From positions 62,001-126,000 of the forward strand of contig CAWVLT010000056.1 of the NCBI GenBank assembly GCA_963930185.1: a DNA stretch of 64,000 nucleotides. Direction: 5' to 3'. Both the position numbers and the translations under genes were made by a program. Position 1 is the stretch's first letter; the number at the start of each line of letters is the position of its first letter. Below are positions 9,536-18,149 of the stretch, piece by piece. Origin of the DNA: JAGZEG01 sp963930185 (lineage in GTDB: Bacteria; Actinomycetota; Coriobacteriia; Coriobacteriales; UMGS124). The notes below the pieces were generated by a model. That model saw only the letters and a list, made by a program, of their open reading frames with translations, was not told where the DNA came from and did no database searches.

Positions 9536-10408
9536 CTATGCCGTCAGGTAGCCAACGGCGCGCAGGGCCTGGGCGCACGCCCGCCCCACCGCGGGCTTGT
9601 TCATCGCGTACACATGCAGGCCCGACACGCCGTTGTGCGCCAGGTCGCACAGCTGCTCGCACGCGTACTCGACGCCGGCCTTGCGCAGCGACTCGGGGTC
9701 GTCGGCATAGCGGGCCAGGCGCTTCACCACCGGCGAGGGCAGCGTCGCCCCGCAGGTGAACGTCATGCGCACCACCTGCTGCTGGCTGGTGAAGGGCATG
9801 ACGCCCACCACGATGGGCACGGTGATGCCCGCCGCCTGCGCCGCGTCGCGAAAGCGGTAGTACAGCTCGTTGTCAAAGAAGAGCTGCGTCACGAAGAAGT
9901 CCACCCCGGCGTCCTGCTTCGCCTTGAGGCGCTCGATGGAGCGGCGAAAGTCCAGGCACTCCACGTGCCCCTCGGGATAGCAGGCGGCGCCCACGCACAG
10001 CTCGTCTCCGAACCGCGTGCGCAGGTAGGCGATCAGGTCGCTCGCGTAGGTGAAGTCCACCGGCTCCCTGCCGGGCACGGGGTCGCCCCGCAGCGCCAGC
10101 ACGTTGGTGACCCCGCCGGCCGCCAGCTCGCCCACGTACGCGTCGACGTCGGCCCTCGTCAGGCCCATGCACGTGAGGTGCCCCATGGTGGCCACGCCGG
10201 TTGCCCCCTGCACCTGGCAGGCGATGCTCGTCGTGTTGCCGGAGTTGCCCGTGCCGCCCGCCGAGTAGGTCACCGAGATGAAGTCCGGGGCGAGCTCGGC
10301 AAGCTCGCCGCCAACGGCGAGGGCGGTCTCCAGCGAGAGCTCCCCCTTGGGCGGGAACATCTCGAACGAGAACGTGCGCCTCTGGGCGAGGATGTCACGG
10401 ATCTTCAT
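9536..10408 (-). CDS. metF: 5,10-methylenetetrahydrofolate reductase
   Basis: The 290-residue TIM-barrel flavoprotein reduces methylene-THF to methyl-THF, the methyl donor for MetH. Recognisable segments are FSFEMFPPKG at the N terminus with the catalytic Glu, SVTYSAGGTGNSG, and ALRGDPVPGREP; FFVTQLFFDNELYYRF is the conserved barrel segment. The start at 10408 (MKIRDIL) has AAAGGCGG upstream; a TTG nine codons earlier has no site. It heads the metF-reactivase-metH run with 12 bases to the next gene. No NADH-binding partner such as RnfC2 or MetV is present in the window. Confidence 0.95.
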   Translation of the reverse strand: MKIRDILAQRRTFSFEMFPPKGELSLETALAVGGELAELAPDFISVTYSAGGTGNSGNTTSIACQVQGATGVATMGHLTCMGLTRADVDAYVGELAAGGVTNVLALRGDPVPGREPVDFTYASDLIAYLRTRFGDELCVGAACYPEGHVECLDFRRSIERLKAKQDAGVDFFVTQLFFDNELYYRFRDAAQAAGITVPIVVGVMPFTSQQQVVRMTFTCGATLPSPVVKRLARYADDPESLRKAGVEYACEQLCDLAHNGVSGLHVYAMNKPAVGRACAQALRAVGYLTA

Positions 10409-10477
10409 GGGTCCGCCTTTCTTCGTGGCAGTCAATGCGATGGCGTCCGGCCCTGCGCGCAGACGCGTCGGCGGTGG

Positions 10478-11062
10478 CTACGCGCCCGCCCCCGGCCTGA
10501 TCGCCAGGTTGTACCAGCTTGCGAACACGATGAAGGCCACGCCGATGATGACGAACAGCACGCTCCACTTGCGCTCCGTCGCCAGGTACTCCTCGGGCAG
10601 CTTCTCCGCGGCGACGCGCACGTACCCGTAGGTGTTTGCACGCGTGGCGTAGAGGATGGTGAACGCCGCCGTCATCGTAACCGCCAGCGCGGCTATCCAG
10701 CCAGGATAATTCCCGTGAACGGCGCCATACACCAGATTGTCGAGCATGAGCCACAGGGGGTAGAACAGGATCATGAACCACTGGCCGTGCGCGGGGCCCC
10801 ACAGCGCGGGCATGAAGAGCGCGCCCAGGTTGACGGCGGGCATGCGCGGCTTGGGCTCGTCGATCGGCAAGAGCAGCGCCACGGCAATGCTGGAGCGGGG
10901 ATGTCCCGCGCGCTTGCAGCCAAAGTCGTGGGTCACCTCCACGAACTGCCGGCACGCACGGCAGAGCCCCACGTAGCGCATGCCAACAGGAGCGCGGGGG
11001 ATCTCCTCGTCGTCGCGGGGCGAGCCCGCCATGCGTATTCTCTCGTCGGCGTTGTCAGACAC
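10478..11062 (-). CDS. Small membrane protein with N-terminal Cys-rich segment, function unknown
   Basis: The 194-residue product starts with GTG at 11062, preceded by GGAG six bases away. Residues about 30-60 contain CRACRQFVEVTHDFGC, a partial zinc-ribbon-like pattern. Four hydrophobic segments follow, at about 60-75, 85-115, 120-145 and 165-185. I do not recognise a named family. It sits 69 bases upstream of metF on the same strand and may be cotranscribed, but nothing ties it to one-carbon metabolism. Confidence 0.6.
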   Translation of the reverse strand: MSDNADERIRMAGSPRDDEEIPRAPVGMRYVGLCRACRQFVEVTHDFGCKRAGHPRSSIAVALLLPIDEPKPRMPAVNLGALFMPALWGPAHGQWFMILFYPLWLMLDNLVYGAVHGNYPGWIAALAVTMTAAFTILYATRANTYGYVRVAAEKLPEEYLATERKWSVLFVIIGVAFIVFASWYNLAIRPGAGA

Positions 11063-11133
11063 GGGGTCTCCTTCGCGTTGGGTCGGGCCGCCTGCATGGG
11101 CGGCGTTCGTACGATCTAATAGAAGCGCCAGCC

Positions 11134-11946
11134 CTAGCGTACGGCCTGCACGATCTCACGGACACGTCCGATCAGCTCGTCACATTCGCGATCGCTGTTG
11201 GCAGGCGTCACGGTCGCGACGAGACGCAGCGACTCGCCCTCCTCGACGACCCGCGGGGCCAGCGCGCCTGGCAGGCAGGTGGCGTCGGCACCGACAGGCA
11301 GCTCGAAGCGCACGGCCCCCGCGTCGGCCTCGTCGCACGCACCGTGCGCGCCGACCGCCGCCAGCCCGCTGGCCAAATAGCCCGCCAAGACGCTGACGTC
11401 CGGCTCGCCCAGGACCTCGGGGCCCGGCAGCCCGGCGGCCAGCGACGGGTCCTTGTCGAGCCGGTCGCGCACCTCATACCCCAGCTCGTCGCGCAGGTAG
11501 CGCGCCACCGCGCAGGCCAGCAGCGGCACGGCGGCGGCAACGCGCGGCGTGAGCGCCACCACGAACTCCGAGGGCGACATGTTCTCCACCTGCACGCCAA
11601 AGCAGTGGCCGCGACACTCGACGCCCAGAAGCTCGGCCGAGACAAGCACGTCGGCGAAGCGCGTCTCGTGCAGCGACAGGGCGCCGGGGGGCGTGGGCGC
11701 CACGTCGTCCGGCTCGAAGGAGAACAGCTGCCCCGGCTCGGCACCCGGCACGTCGACGGCGTCCACCACCACCGCGACGTCGTGATCGCGCAGGTCGCTG
11801 ATGACGGACATGCCCATCACCGAGCGATCGAGCACCTCGACCTCCGCCGGCAGCTCGAAGCGCGCCGCCAGGTAGCGCCCGCAGGCCGGCCCGGCGCCCT
11901 CGTCCAAGAGCAGCTCGTTTCCGATGCAGATCACCGCCGTGCGCAT
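11134..11946 (-). CDS. Hydrogenase maturation protease with a C-terminal extension
   Basis: The N-terminal 150 residues match the HyaD/HybD endopeptidase family that trims the C terminus of [NiFe] hydrogenase large subunits. CIGNELLLDEGAGP carries the first nickel-sensing acidic residue, VVVDAVDVPG the second, and the HCFGVQVENMSPSE segment the conserved His region. The family is usually 150-195 residues, while this protein has 270. The extra hundred residues contain a mixed alpha/beta sequence I do not recognise. The start at 11946 has GGAGG just upstream; an earlier ATG at 11979 does not. It lies beyond the terminator of the hydrogenase operon, so it probably has its own promoter or depends on read-through. 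Confidence 0.85.
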   Translation of the reverse strand: MRTAVICIGNELLLDEGAGPACGRYLAARFELPAEVEVLDRSVMGMSVISDLRDHDVAVVVDAVDVPGAEPGQLFSFEPDDVAPTPPGALSLHETRFADVLVSAELLGVECRGHCFGVQVENMSPSEFVVALTPRVAAAVPLLACAVARYLRDELGYEVRDRLDKDPSLAAGLPGPEVLGEPDVSVLAGYLASGLAAVGAHGACDEADAGAVRFELPVGADATCLPGALAPRVVEEGESLRLVATVTPANSDRECDELIGRVREIVQAVR

Positions 11947-12041
11947 GCGCCCTCCGCTTCCGTTGCCGGCTCCCGCCATTGCTCACATGGAGCCATTGTA
12001 TGGCCTTGCGGCCCACGGCGCAGCATAACCGCACAACACAC

Positions 12042-12074
12042 AAAAAGGGCCCGGAGCGTGCTGCTCCGGGCCCT
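12042..12074 (-). terminator. Rho-independent terminator of the uptake hydrogenase operon
   Basis: Perfect 12-base GC-rich arms at 12046-12057 and 12063-12074 with a 5-base loop are followed on the minus strand by TTTTT. It lies 47 bases after the cytochrome b stop codon. Confidence 0.9.
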
Positions 12075-12120
12075 GGAAGACTCGCCGTTTCGGCCTACCG
12101 AATGATCGGTGGTCAGAAAA

Positions 12121-12864
12121 CTAGCACTTGACGCCTTCCTTGTCGAGGTCGAGCTTGCTCGGACCCTCGCCAACGCTGGGGCCGTGGCCGAGGCCGTCGT
12201 AACCCACGACGTTGCGCTTCTTGGGGTCGTACACAAGGCCGCCATGCTCAGTGCGGAAGAAGATGAGCTTGGTGGGGGCAACGCCCTCGATGTTGGCCAG
12301 GTACACGTGGAAGCAGATGATGATGATCAGGACGAACATCACGAAGTAGTGCACGAGACGCACGTTCATGATGCCCCACGCGTCGATGATGAGCGTGGAG
12401 ATACCCCAGCCGCTCGTCGGGATCCACAGAGCGAAGCCCGTCCAAGCCATCACCAGGATGCACACCGGGATGACCAGGTAGGCGATCTTCTGCGGAACGC
12501 CCAGCTTGGCCGACAGGGGGTGCTCCTTCTGCAGGAACAGGTAGTACTTGACCCATGCGATGAGCTGGTGGCGGTTGTTCTTCTGGGGCAGCCACGTCTT
12601 GTAGTCACGCACGACCGAGCGCGTACCGCCAGTGGGGGCCGACTTGATGAAGAAGGCCAGCAGGATACGCAGGATGCAGTTGAGCGTGATGACAATGCCG
12701 CAGAACACGTGCAGGCCGCGGGCCATGCTCATGGCAAACGGGAAGAACGGATAGTGGATGTAGAAGCCCGTGAAGATCAGGACGAACATGCAGGACAGGT
12801 TCACCCAGTGAGTGATCACGAAGGGCAGCGGATGGGCTTCCTTATAGTGTGCAAGGTGTGCCAT
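12121..12864 (-). CDS. Hydrogenase cytochrome b subunit
   Basis: The 247-residue membrane protein belongs to the Ni/Fe-hydrogenase cytochrome b / thiosulfate reductase b-type family. It accepts electrons from the small subunit and reduces the quinone pool. Four transmembrane helices are visible, with candidate haem-ligating histidines in PFVITHWVNL, GLHVFCGI, RLVHYFVM and CFHVYLAN. It is the third gene of the operon, immediately after the large subunit with no gap, and the operon ends at a strong terminator. The C-terminal 45 residues are hydrophilic and cytoplasmic by prediction. Confidence 0.92.
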   Translation of the reverse strand: MAHLAHYKEAHPLPFVITHWVNLSCMFVLIFTGFYIHYPFFPFAMSMARGLHVFCGIVITLNCILRILLAFFIKSAPTGGTRSVVRDYKTWLPQKNNRHQLIAWVKYYLFLQKEHPLSAKLGVPQKIAYLVIPVCILVMAWTGFALWIPTSGWGISTLIIDAWGIMNVRLVHYFVMFVLIIIICFHVYLANIEGVAPTKLIFFRTEHGGLVYDPKKRNVVGYDGLGHGPSVGEGPSKLDLDKEGVKC

Positions 12865-14538
12865 CTACCTCACCCCCCAGGGGCTCTCGACCGACGAGAA
12901 GTGCTTGCCGGTCTTGGGCTCGAAGATGTGAACGGCGCACGCGGTGCACGGGTCGAAGCTGTGGATCACGCGCAGCGCGTTGATGGGCTTGTCCACGTCG
13001 CCAACCTCAACGCCGATCAGGGCATGCTCGAGCGGGCCCTCGACGCCGTCCTTGTCGCGCGGGCCGAGGTTCCAGGTCGAGGGGATGATGATCTGGTACT
13101 TGTTGATGTTGTCGTTGGTGGTCTTCTCCATGTGGTACAGAGCGCCACGCGGAGCCTCCCACAGGCCCTCGCCGGTACCGGTGGTGTTCTCGGGCTTGGT
13201 GTAGAAGTCATGCCCGCCACTGCCAAGGTAGGCGATGAGGTCCAGGCAGTCCTGCTCCATGCACTCGACCGTGTAGATCATCTCGCAGGCGCGAGCGACC
13301 GCGCGGCCGAACGTGGACTCCAGGACGGCGAGGTTGCCGGCCTGGCCAACCTGCTCCAGGGCGTAGTCGATGAGCTCGACCACGCGGCTGACGCCACGGC
13401 TGTAGGCCACGAGCATGCGCGACAGGGGGCCGGCCTCGTAGGGCTTGCCGTTGTAGCGCGGCGACTTGCTCCAGGAGTACTGGCCCTCGAAGTCCTGGCC
13501 GCTGGAGGGGAACCACGGGTCGGTGATGCCGTCGAGCGGGTTCACGGGCTCGTGGGACTTGTAGTAGGCGCGCGTGGTGTCCTCGGTGATGAGGCTGGTG
13601 TCCACGTCGGCCAGATCCCAGCCACCGGCGTCGTTGGCGGTGAGAACGCCAGCCGGCAGGTAGCGGTCGTTGAGCGCGTAGGACGGCGCGTCGAAGACGC
13701 CCCAGGCCACGTAGTTGCCGTAGCTCTTGCCGTAGGTGAACTCCTTGGTGTACACCTTGGCGAGGGCGATGGCGTCAGGCAGCAGGGTGTTGTTGAGCCA
13801 ACGCTTGAGGTCGACGATGCGATAGTAGATGTCGTCGATCTTCTCGGGCGTGGGCACGAACATGGTGCCGCCGGGGACAACGGTCATGATGTGGGGCATC
13901 TTGCCGCCGATGATGCCGTTGATCTCTGACGCCTTGGCCTGCATCTCCAGGGCCTCGATGTAGTGGGCCGTGGCGATGAGGTTCCACTCCGGCGACAGCA
14001 GGAAGCCCGCGTCGCCCGCCTCGTTAGAGGGAGCGTCGAACCAGTTGCCCGAGAAGATGGACAGCTGGCCGTTCTCGGCGAAGGCCTGCAGGCGCTTCTG
14101 GATGTTGGCGAAGTCGGCCAGCGAGGTGCCCGCCTCGGTCGCCGCGTCGATGGTGTCGGCGATGTCAGCCTCGATCGAAGCGATGGGGTTGACGTAGTCC
14201 AGGCCGTTGAGGGTGTAGAACCACAGGATGGAGGAGTGCAGGAACTGCGCGCCCTCCGAGAGGTTACGCACCAGACGGCCGCCCTCGGGCGGGTTGATGC
14301 CAAACGCGGCCTCGGCGGCCTTGGCGGAGGCGTGGGAGTGCGAGACGGGGCACACGCCGCAGATGCGCTGCGCGATCTGCGCGGCGTCGTGCGAGGAGCG
14401 GTTCTCCAGGATGAGCTCCATGCCGCGGAACAGGCCGGCATAGACCCAGGCACCCGTGACCTTGCCGTCCTCGACCTCCATCTCGACGCCCAGGTGACCC
14501 TCAATACGGGTGATGGGATCAATAGTCGAACGAGTCAC
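12865..14538 (-). CDS. [NiFe] uptake hydrogenase large subunit
   Basis: The 557-residue catalytic subunit oxidises H2 at a Ni-Fe(CN)2CO site. The proximal ligands are Cys60 and Cys63 in RICGVCP, and the distal ones Cys531 and Cys534 in DPCTACAVH. Twenty residues follow His537 and form the peptide removed by the maturation protease encoded nearby. The start codon is GTG at 14538, overlapping the small-subunit stop by one base, so translation is coupled. The order small subunit, large subunit, cytochrome b is typical of membrane-bound group 1 hydrogenases. Confidence 0.96.
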   Translation of the reverse strand: MTRSTIDPITRIEGHLGVEMEVEDGKVTGAWVYAGLFRGMELILENRSSHDAAQIAQRICGVCPVSHSHASAKAAEAAFGINPPEGGRLVRNLSEGAQFLHSSILWFYTLNGLDYVNPIASIEADIADTIDAATEAGTSLADFANIQKRLQAFAENGQLSIFSGNWFDAPSNEAGDAGFLLSPEWNLIATAHYIEALEMQAKASEINGIIGGKMPHIMTVVPGGTMFVPTPEKIDDIYYRIVDLKRWLNNTLLPDAIALAKVYTKEFTYGKSYGNYVAWGVFDAPSYALNDRYLPAGVLTANDAGGWDLADVDTSLITEDTTRAYYKSHEPVNPLDGITDPWFPSSGQDFEGQYSWSKSPRYNGKPYEAGPLSRMLVAYSRGVSRVVELIDYALEQVGQAGNLAVLESTFGRAVARACEMIYTVECMEQDCLDLIAYLGSGGHDFYTKPENTTGTGEGLWEAPRGALYHMEKTTNDNINKYQIIIPSTWNLGPRDKDGVEGPLEHALIGVEVGDVDKPINALRVIHSFDPCTACAVHIFEPKTGKHFSSVESPWGVR

Positions 14539-15869
14539 TACTTATCGCCTCCCTTCGTCTCGTCAAAGTTGACGCCGGCCTCCTTGGCCGCCTCAACGGA
14601 CTTTGCCTTGCCGGCGAGCTTGCGCTTCTCGATGCCCTCGGCGTCGAGCTCGTCAAACAGGGCGTTGGCGGTCTTGGCGTACTCGGCGGCCTCGGCATTG
14701 TGGTGCTTGATGTCGTAGGCACGCTCGACCTCGAAGTCGGCGCCGCCGTCGGTACGACCGGTGAGCTTCATGCCCACGGCGTGGACGGCGATGACGGCCA
14801 CAACCAGGCCGGTCACCACGCCGCCGATGGCAGCGGGCGAGATCTTCCAGTCGAACAGCTGGTAGTAACGGTGACGCGCCAGGAACGGCGTGTTCTCGTC
14901 GACCCAGTTGCGCTCCGGGTTCATCGGGCTGATGACGCCGCAGCCAGCGCAGGGCGCACCGGACTCGATGCAGAAGGAGACGCGGCGGTTCCACTTCACG
15001 ATGGGGCAGTTGGTGAAGGTCTGCGGGCCCTTGCAGCCAAGAGCGTACAGGCAGTAGCCCTTCTCCTCCTCCTCGGAGCCAAACTGGTAGACGAACTCGC
15101 CGTTCTCGAAGTGGCCACGACGCGGGCAGTTATCGTGGATGGTCTGGTTGAACATCAGAGCCGGCTCGTTCTTGGAGTTGAGCTTGGGCAGGTTGCCCAT
15201 GAGCAGGTACTCCACGAGCACGGCCACGAGCCACTCGGGGTTGGCCGGGCAGCACGGGATGTTGATGACCGGGGTGTCCACGCCGTTCTTCTGAAGGAAC
15301 TTCTGCACGCCGCATGCCTTGGCGGGGTTGGGACGGGCAGCCTGCCAGCCACCGTCGCACGCGCAGGAGCCAAGGGCAATGACGGCCTCGGCGCCATAGG
15401 CGGTCTCAAGCAGGATGTCGGTGCCCTTCTCGCCGGCGATGCGCAGGGCGTTGCCCTCCCAGCCCTCGACGACGGAGCCCTCGTACACGACGATGTAGCC
15501 ACCCGCCTCGATGGTCTGCTTGCGCGCCTCCTCCATTGAATGGCCTGCCGCAGCGGAGAGCGTCTCGCTGTAGTTGAGCGAGATGAGCTCGAGCACGACA
15601 GTCGCAACGTCGGGCGTGTCAACCTGAGCAAAGGACTCGGTGCAACCCGTGCACGACGAACCCTCGAGCCAGATCACGGGCTTGAGGCCACCCTGGGCCT
15701 CGCCGATCACGCTCTCGAGAGCCGAGGCGATCTGGGGAGCCGCCACCTCGGAAAGACCGATCATAGCGGCAACGCCGGCGCAGTACTTGAGGAAGCTGCG
15801 ACGGGAGATCCCACGGGACTCCAGAATCGAATCGACCTTGCTCATCTCGACGACCTGTTGTGTTGCCAT
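14538..15869 (-). CDS. [NiFe] uptake hydrogenase small subunit with Tat signal
   Basis: The 443-residue electron-transfer subunit carries a twin-arginine signal ISRRSFLKYC at residues 21-30, so the folded heterodimer is exported. The proximal [4Fe-4S] cluster begins with Cys73 and Cys76 in SSCTGCTE. Medial and distal cluster cysteines follow in the CAGCG and CYLYALGCKG segments. A C-terminal hydrophobic helix near residue 355 anchors it to the membrane and is followed by a charged tail of about 75 residues. The start at 15869 has GGGAGGTG eight bases upstream. It is the promoter-proximal gene of the operon. Confidence 0.96.
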   Translation of the reverse strand: MATQQVVEMSKVDSILESRGISRRSFLKYCAGVAAMIGLSEVAAPQIASALESVIGEAQGGLKPVIWLEGSSCTGCTESFAQVDTPDVATVVLELISLNYSETLSAAAGHSMEEARKQTIEAGGYIVVYEGSVVEGWEGNALRIAGEKGTDILLETAYGAEAVIALGSCACDGGWQAARPNPAKACGVQKFLQKNGVDTPVINIPCCPANPEWLVAVLVEYLLMGNLPKLNSKNEPALMFNQTIHDNCPRRGHFENGEFVYQFGSEEEEKGYCLYALGCKGPQTFTNCPIVKWNRRVSFCIESGAPCAGCGVISPMNPERNWVDENTPFLARHRYYQLFDWKISPAAIGGVVTGLVVAVIAVHAVGMKLTGRTDGGADFEVERAYDIKHHNAEAAEYAKTANALFDELDAEGIEKRKLAGKAKSVEAAKEAGVNFDETKGGDK

Positions 15870-16392
15870 TCAAACACCTCCCTCTTCCTCTGTGTTCCTC
15901 GGGCCAGATGGCCCCTCCTAGACATGGCACATACTACTATATACGTGCGCATGCCTTACTACACGACATCGCCATTATTCCAGACTCGCCGGCGATTTCA
16001 ATGGCAATTCAGGTTCCAAGCACGAAAAACTAGGCCAACGCGCTTGCAAATCGGAAAGCACACATTTCCACGGGAAACGTGCTATTTTCCGCCGCATTCG
16101 TGCTATGAGGATCACACGAATCGCTTCGGAGTTCACACGGGGTCGGCACCCACGACATCAAGACGCGCCCACAGAGGCTCCGCGCGCCAAAATTTCGATC
16201 CCGTGGACAAATATTGCGGTTGTGAGGGAGTTAGAAAGCCCCCTGCCCATTGCGATATGCCATATTTATCGATAGTCGTTATGCATTAGCCCCTGACACA
16301 CGCCGATGGTTGGTGCAACTCCCTCACAATCGAAAAATCTGTCCATTGCAGGACGTTTTTCGTGCGCGGGCGGCGCGCGAGAAGCACGTAGC
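15870..16392. promoter_or_regulatory. Upstream control region of the uptake hydrogenase operon
   Basis: This 520-base AT-richer region has no supportable gene. On the minus strand a possible -10 TATAGT lies near 15940, without a clear -35. Further out are an inverted repeat ATTCGTG/CACGAAT (16096-16102 and 16115-16121), a direct repeat CGTGCTAT at 16078 and 16099, a TCGCCGGCGA palindrome at 15986-15995, and a long-range inverted repeat TTGTGAGGGAGTT (16220-16232 and 16317-16329). These are candidate regulator sites; which protein binds is unknown. Confidence 0.45.
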
Positions 16393-16429
16393 AAAAAAGC
16401 CGGCCCTCCCATGGTCTGGGAAGGCCGGC
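16393..16429 (-). terminator. Rho-independent terminator of rubrerythrin
   Basis: Thirteen-base arms at 16399-16411 and 16417-16429, with one G-U pair on the minus strand, are followed by TTTTTT on that strand. It lies 70 bases after the rubrerythrin stop. Confidence 0.9.
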
Positions 16430-16499
16430 CTGCAAGTCCCGTCGACACGGGCGCTTTGTTATGGCGCGCCCGTCACCCGATCCGGACCCTAAGAGCTTC

Positions 16500-17039
16500 C
16501 TAGTAGTTCACGCACTGCTGGGTGAAGTAGGCCTGAGGATGGCCGCACACCGGGCAGATCTTGGGGGCCTCGTTGCCCACGTGCAGGTGGCCGCAGACGC
16601 CGCACTTCCACACAACGACGTCCTCGCGCTTGAAGACCTCGCCGTTGCTCAGGCGCTCGAGCAGCTTGTTGTAGCGCTCCTCGTGGGCCTTCTCGATGGC
16701 GCCCACGGCGGCGAACTTAGCGGCGATCTCGTCGAAGCCCTCGGCCTTGGCGGTCTCGGCGAAGCCCTTGTACATGTCGGTCCACTCGTAGTTCTCGCCA
16801 GCGGCGGCGTCGGCAAGGTTCTTCTCGGTCGAGGGAATCTCGCCACCGTGCAGGTACTTGAACCACAGCTTGGCGTGAGCGGCCTCGTTGCCCTGCGTCT
16901 CGGTGAAGATCTGCTCGATGATGGAGTAGCCGTCCTTCTTGGCCTGCTTGGCGTAGTAGCCGTACTTCATGGCAGCCTGGGACTCGCCGGCATAGGCGGC
17001 CTGCAGGTTCTTCTCGGTCTGCGAACCCTTGAGATCCAT
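16500..17039 (-). CDS. Rubrerythrin
   Basis: The 179-residue protein reduces peroxide in anaerobes. The N-terminal four-helix diiron domain supplies ligands in YAGESQAAMKYGYYA, IFTETQGNEAAHAK and a later GAIEKAHEERYNK segment. The C-terminal rubredoxin-like domain has two Cys pairs in WKCGVCGH and KICPVCGHP that bind one iron. The start at 17039 (MDLKGSQTEK) follows GGAGAGGG, while longer readings of the frame lack a site. Monocistronic with a strong terminator. It marks a strictly anaerobic, peroxide-exposed lifestyle. Confidence 0.96.
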   Translation of the reverse strand: MDLKGSQTEKNLQAAYAGESQAAMKYGYYAKQAKKDGYSIIEQIFTETQGNEAAHAKLWFKYLHGGEIPSTEKNLADAAAGENYEWTDMYKGFAETAKAEGFDEIAAKFAAVGAIEKAHEERYNKLLERLSNGEVFKREDVVVWKCGVCGHLHVGNEAPKICPVCGHPQAYFTQQCVNY

Positions 17040-17189
17040 TGGTACCCTCTCCTTTCCTCGCCCCGGGACTTCCCCGGGATCGTGTACACACCACGTCAAG
17101 ACGACGCGCCCTGGCAACCAACGAAGCCCTGATCCACCCTCGCGCGATCGCGGGGGAGCCACATCGGGACGTCGGCACTCGGGCGCCCG

Positions 17190-18149
17190 TCAGGTTGTAT
17201 CATGCCCCGAACCGGCGCGCCATAGTCCGTCGAAATCCATACAAAAGCCCTCGCCTTTCAACTCACCCAGGATCTCCACGGCCGTGGCGATGCCGACCGG
17301 CGGTCGCCCGGCCTTCAGCTCGGCTGCGTCCAGAAGCTCCGCGACGTCGTCGGTCCCAAGACCGGGGAGGCCCTGCGAACGCGCGTCGAGCAGGGCCCGC
17401 AGGACAAGGGCGCGCTTCTGGCGATGCGACCCCTCGAAGCGCGACTGGCGCGTGTACGCCTTGGCACGCCTGGATGGGTTGGGCACCGCGCGCTTGAGCC
17501 AGGCACCGTAGTCGAGCAGCGCGTAGTACCAGCCGCGAACGTCCCGCTCGGGGCACGCCTGGCGCACGAGCGGCACGAGCGACGCGTCGCTGACCAAGTC
17601 GGCGCTGGGAAACAGCTCATGGATGAAGACGGCGCGGACGTTGGTCTCCAGGTAGACGTCCGGCTCGTCGAAGGCGAAGGCCCGGATGCCCGCCGCCGTG
17701 GACGGGCCCACGCCGGGCAGCGCGAGAAGCGCGTCGCGCTCGCGCGGGAAGACGCCCCCGTGGAGCTCGGACACCTGTCGGGCGGCCTCATGCAGGGCGA
17801 GCGCGCGACGGTTGTAGCCCATGCCCTGCCAAGCCGCCAGCACGTCAGCGTCCGGCGCCACGGCAAGGGCATCGACCGAGGGGAAGCGCTCGAGCCACTC
17901 GTCCCAGCGCGCCTGGACGCGACTCACCTGCGTCTGCTGGAGCATGACCTCCGAGATCCAGACGCGATAAGGGTCGTACGTCTGCCTCCAAGGCAGATCA
18001 CGCCACAGGCGCGCCCCCTCCGAGCGAATCTTGGCGCGAAAGGCGTCGACGTCCAGGGGGACCTCCGGCGGCTGGGCCTGAGAGCGCCGTCCCGGGGCGC
18101 GGTCCGTCCCGCCCGCCCTGCCCGTCCCGCCGCGGCCGCTCACGACCAT
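17190..18149 (-). CDS. MutY-like HhH-GPD DNA glycosylase lacking the iron-sulfur cluster motif
   Basis: The 319-residue protein has the adenine glycosylase signature LPWRQTYDPYRVWISEVMLQ-like stretch, with Glu67 at the catalytic Glu position, and a helix-hairpin-helix LPGVGPSTAAG at 144-154. The catalytic Asp of MutY (DGNV) is replaced by Glu168 in ETNVRAVF. The C-X6-C-X2-C-X5-C cluster ligands are absent; that position reads NPSRRAKAYTRQ. The start at 18149 has GGAG upstream and overlaps the previous gene by 10 bases; a GTG at 18164 is also possible. It probably acts in DNA repair, but adenine specificity should not be assumed. Confidence 0.85.
   Translation of the reverse strand: MVVSGRGGTGRAGGTDRAPGRRSQAQPPEVPLDVDAFRAKIRSEGARLWRDLPWRQTYDPYRVWISEVMLQQTQVSRVQARWDEWLERFPSVDALAVAPDADVLAAWQGMGYNRRALALHEAARQVSELHGGVFPRERDALLALPGVGPSTAAGIRAFAFDEPDVYLETNVRAVFIHELFPSADLVSDASLVPLVRQACPERDVRGWYYALLDYGAWLKRAVPNPSRRAKAYTRQSRFEGSHRQKRALVLRALLDARSQGLPGLGTDDVAELLDAAELKAGRPPVGIATAVEILGELKGEGFCMDFDGLWRAGSGHDTT

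Noticed and set aside
12109..13929. 606-codon plus-strand frame opposite the hydrogenase genes
   Set aside because: The minus strand carries clear hydrogenase large-subunit and cytochrome motifs; the plus frame is a GC-rich shadow.
16266..16448. 60-codon minus-strand frame
   Set aside because: It runs through the rubrerythrin terminator hairpin and has no ribosome-binding site.
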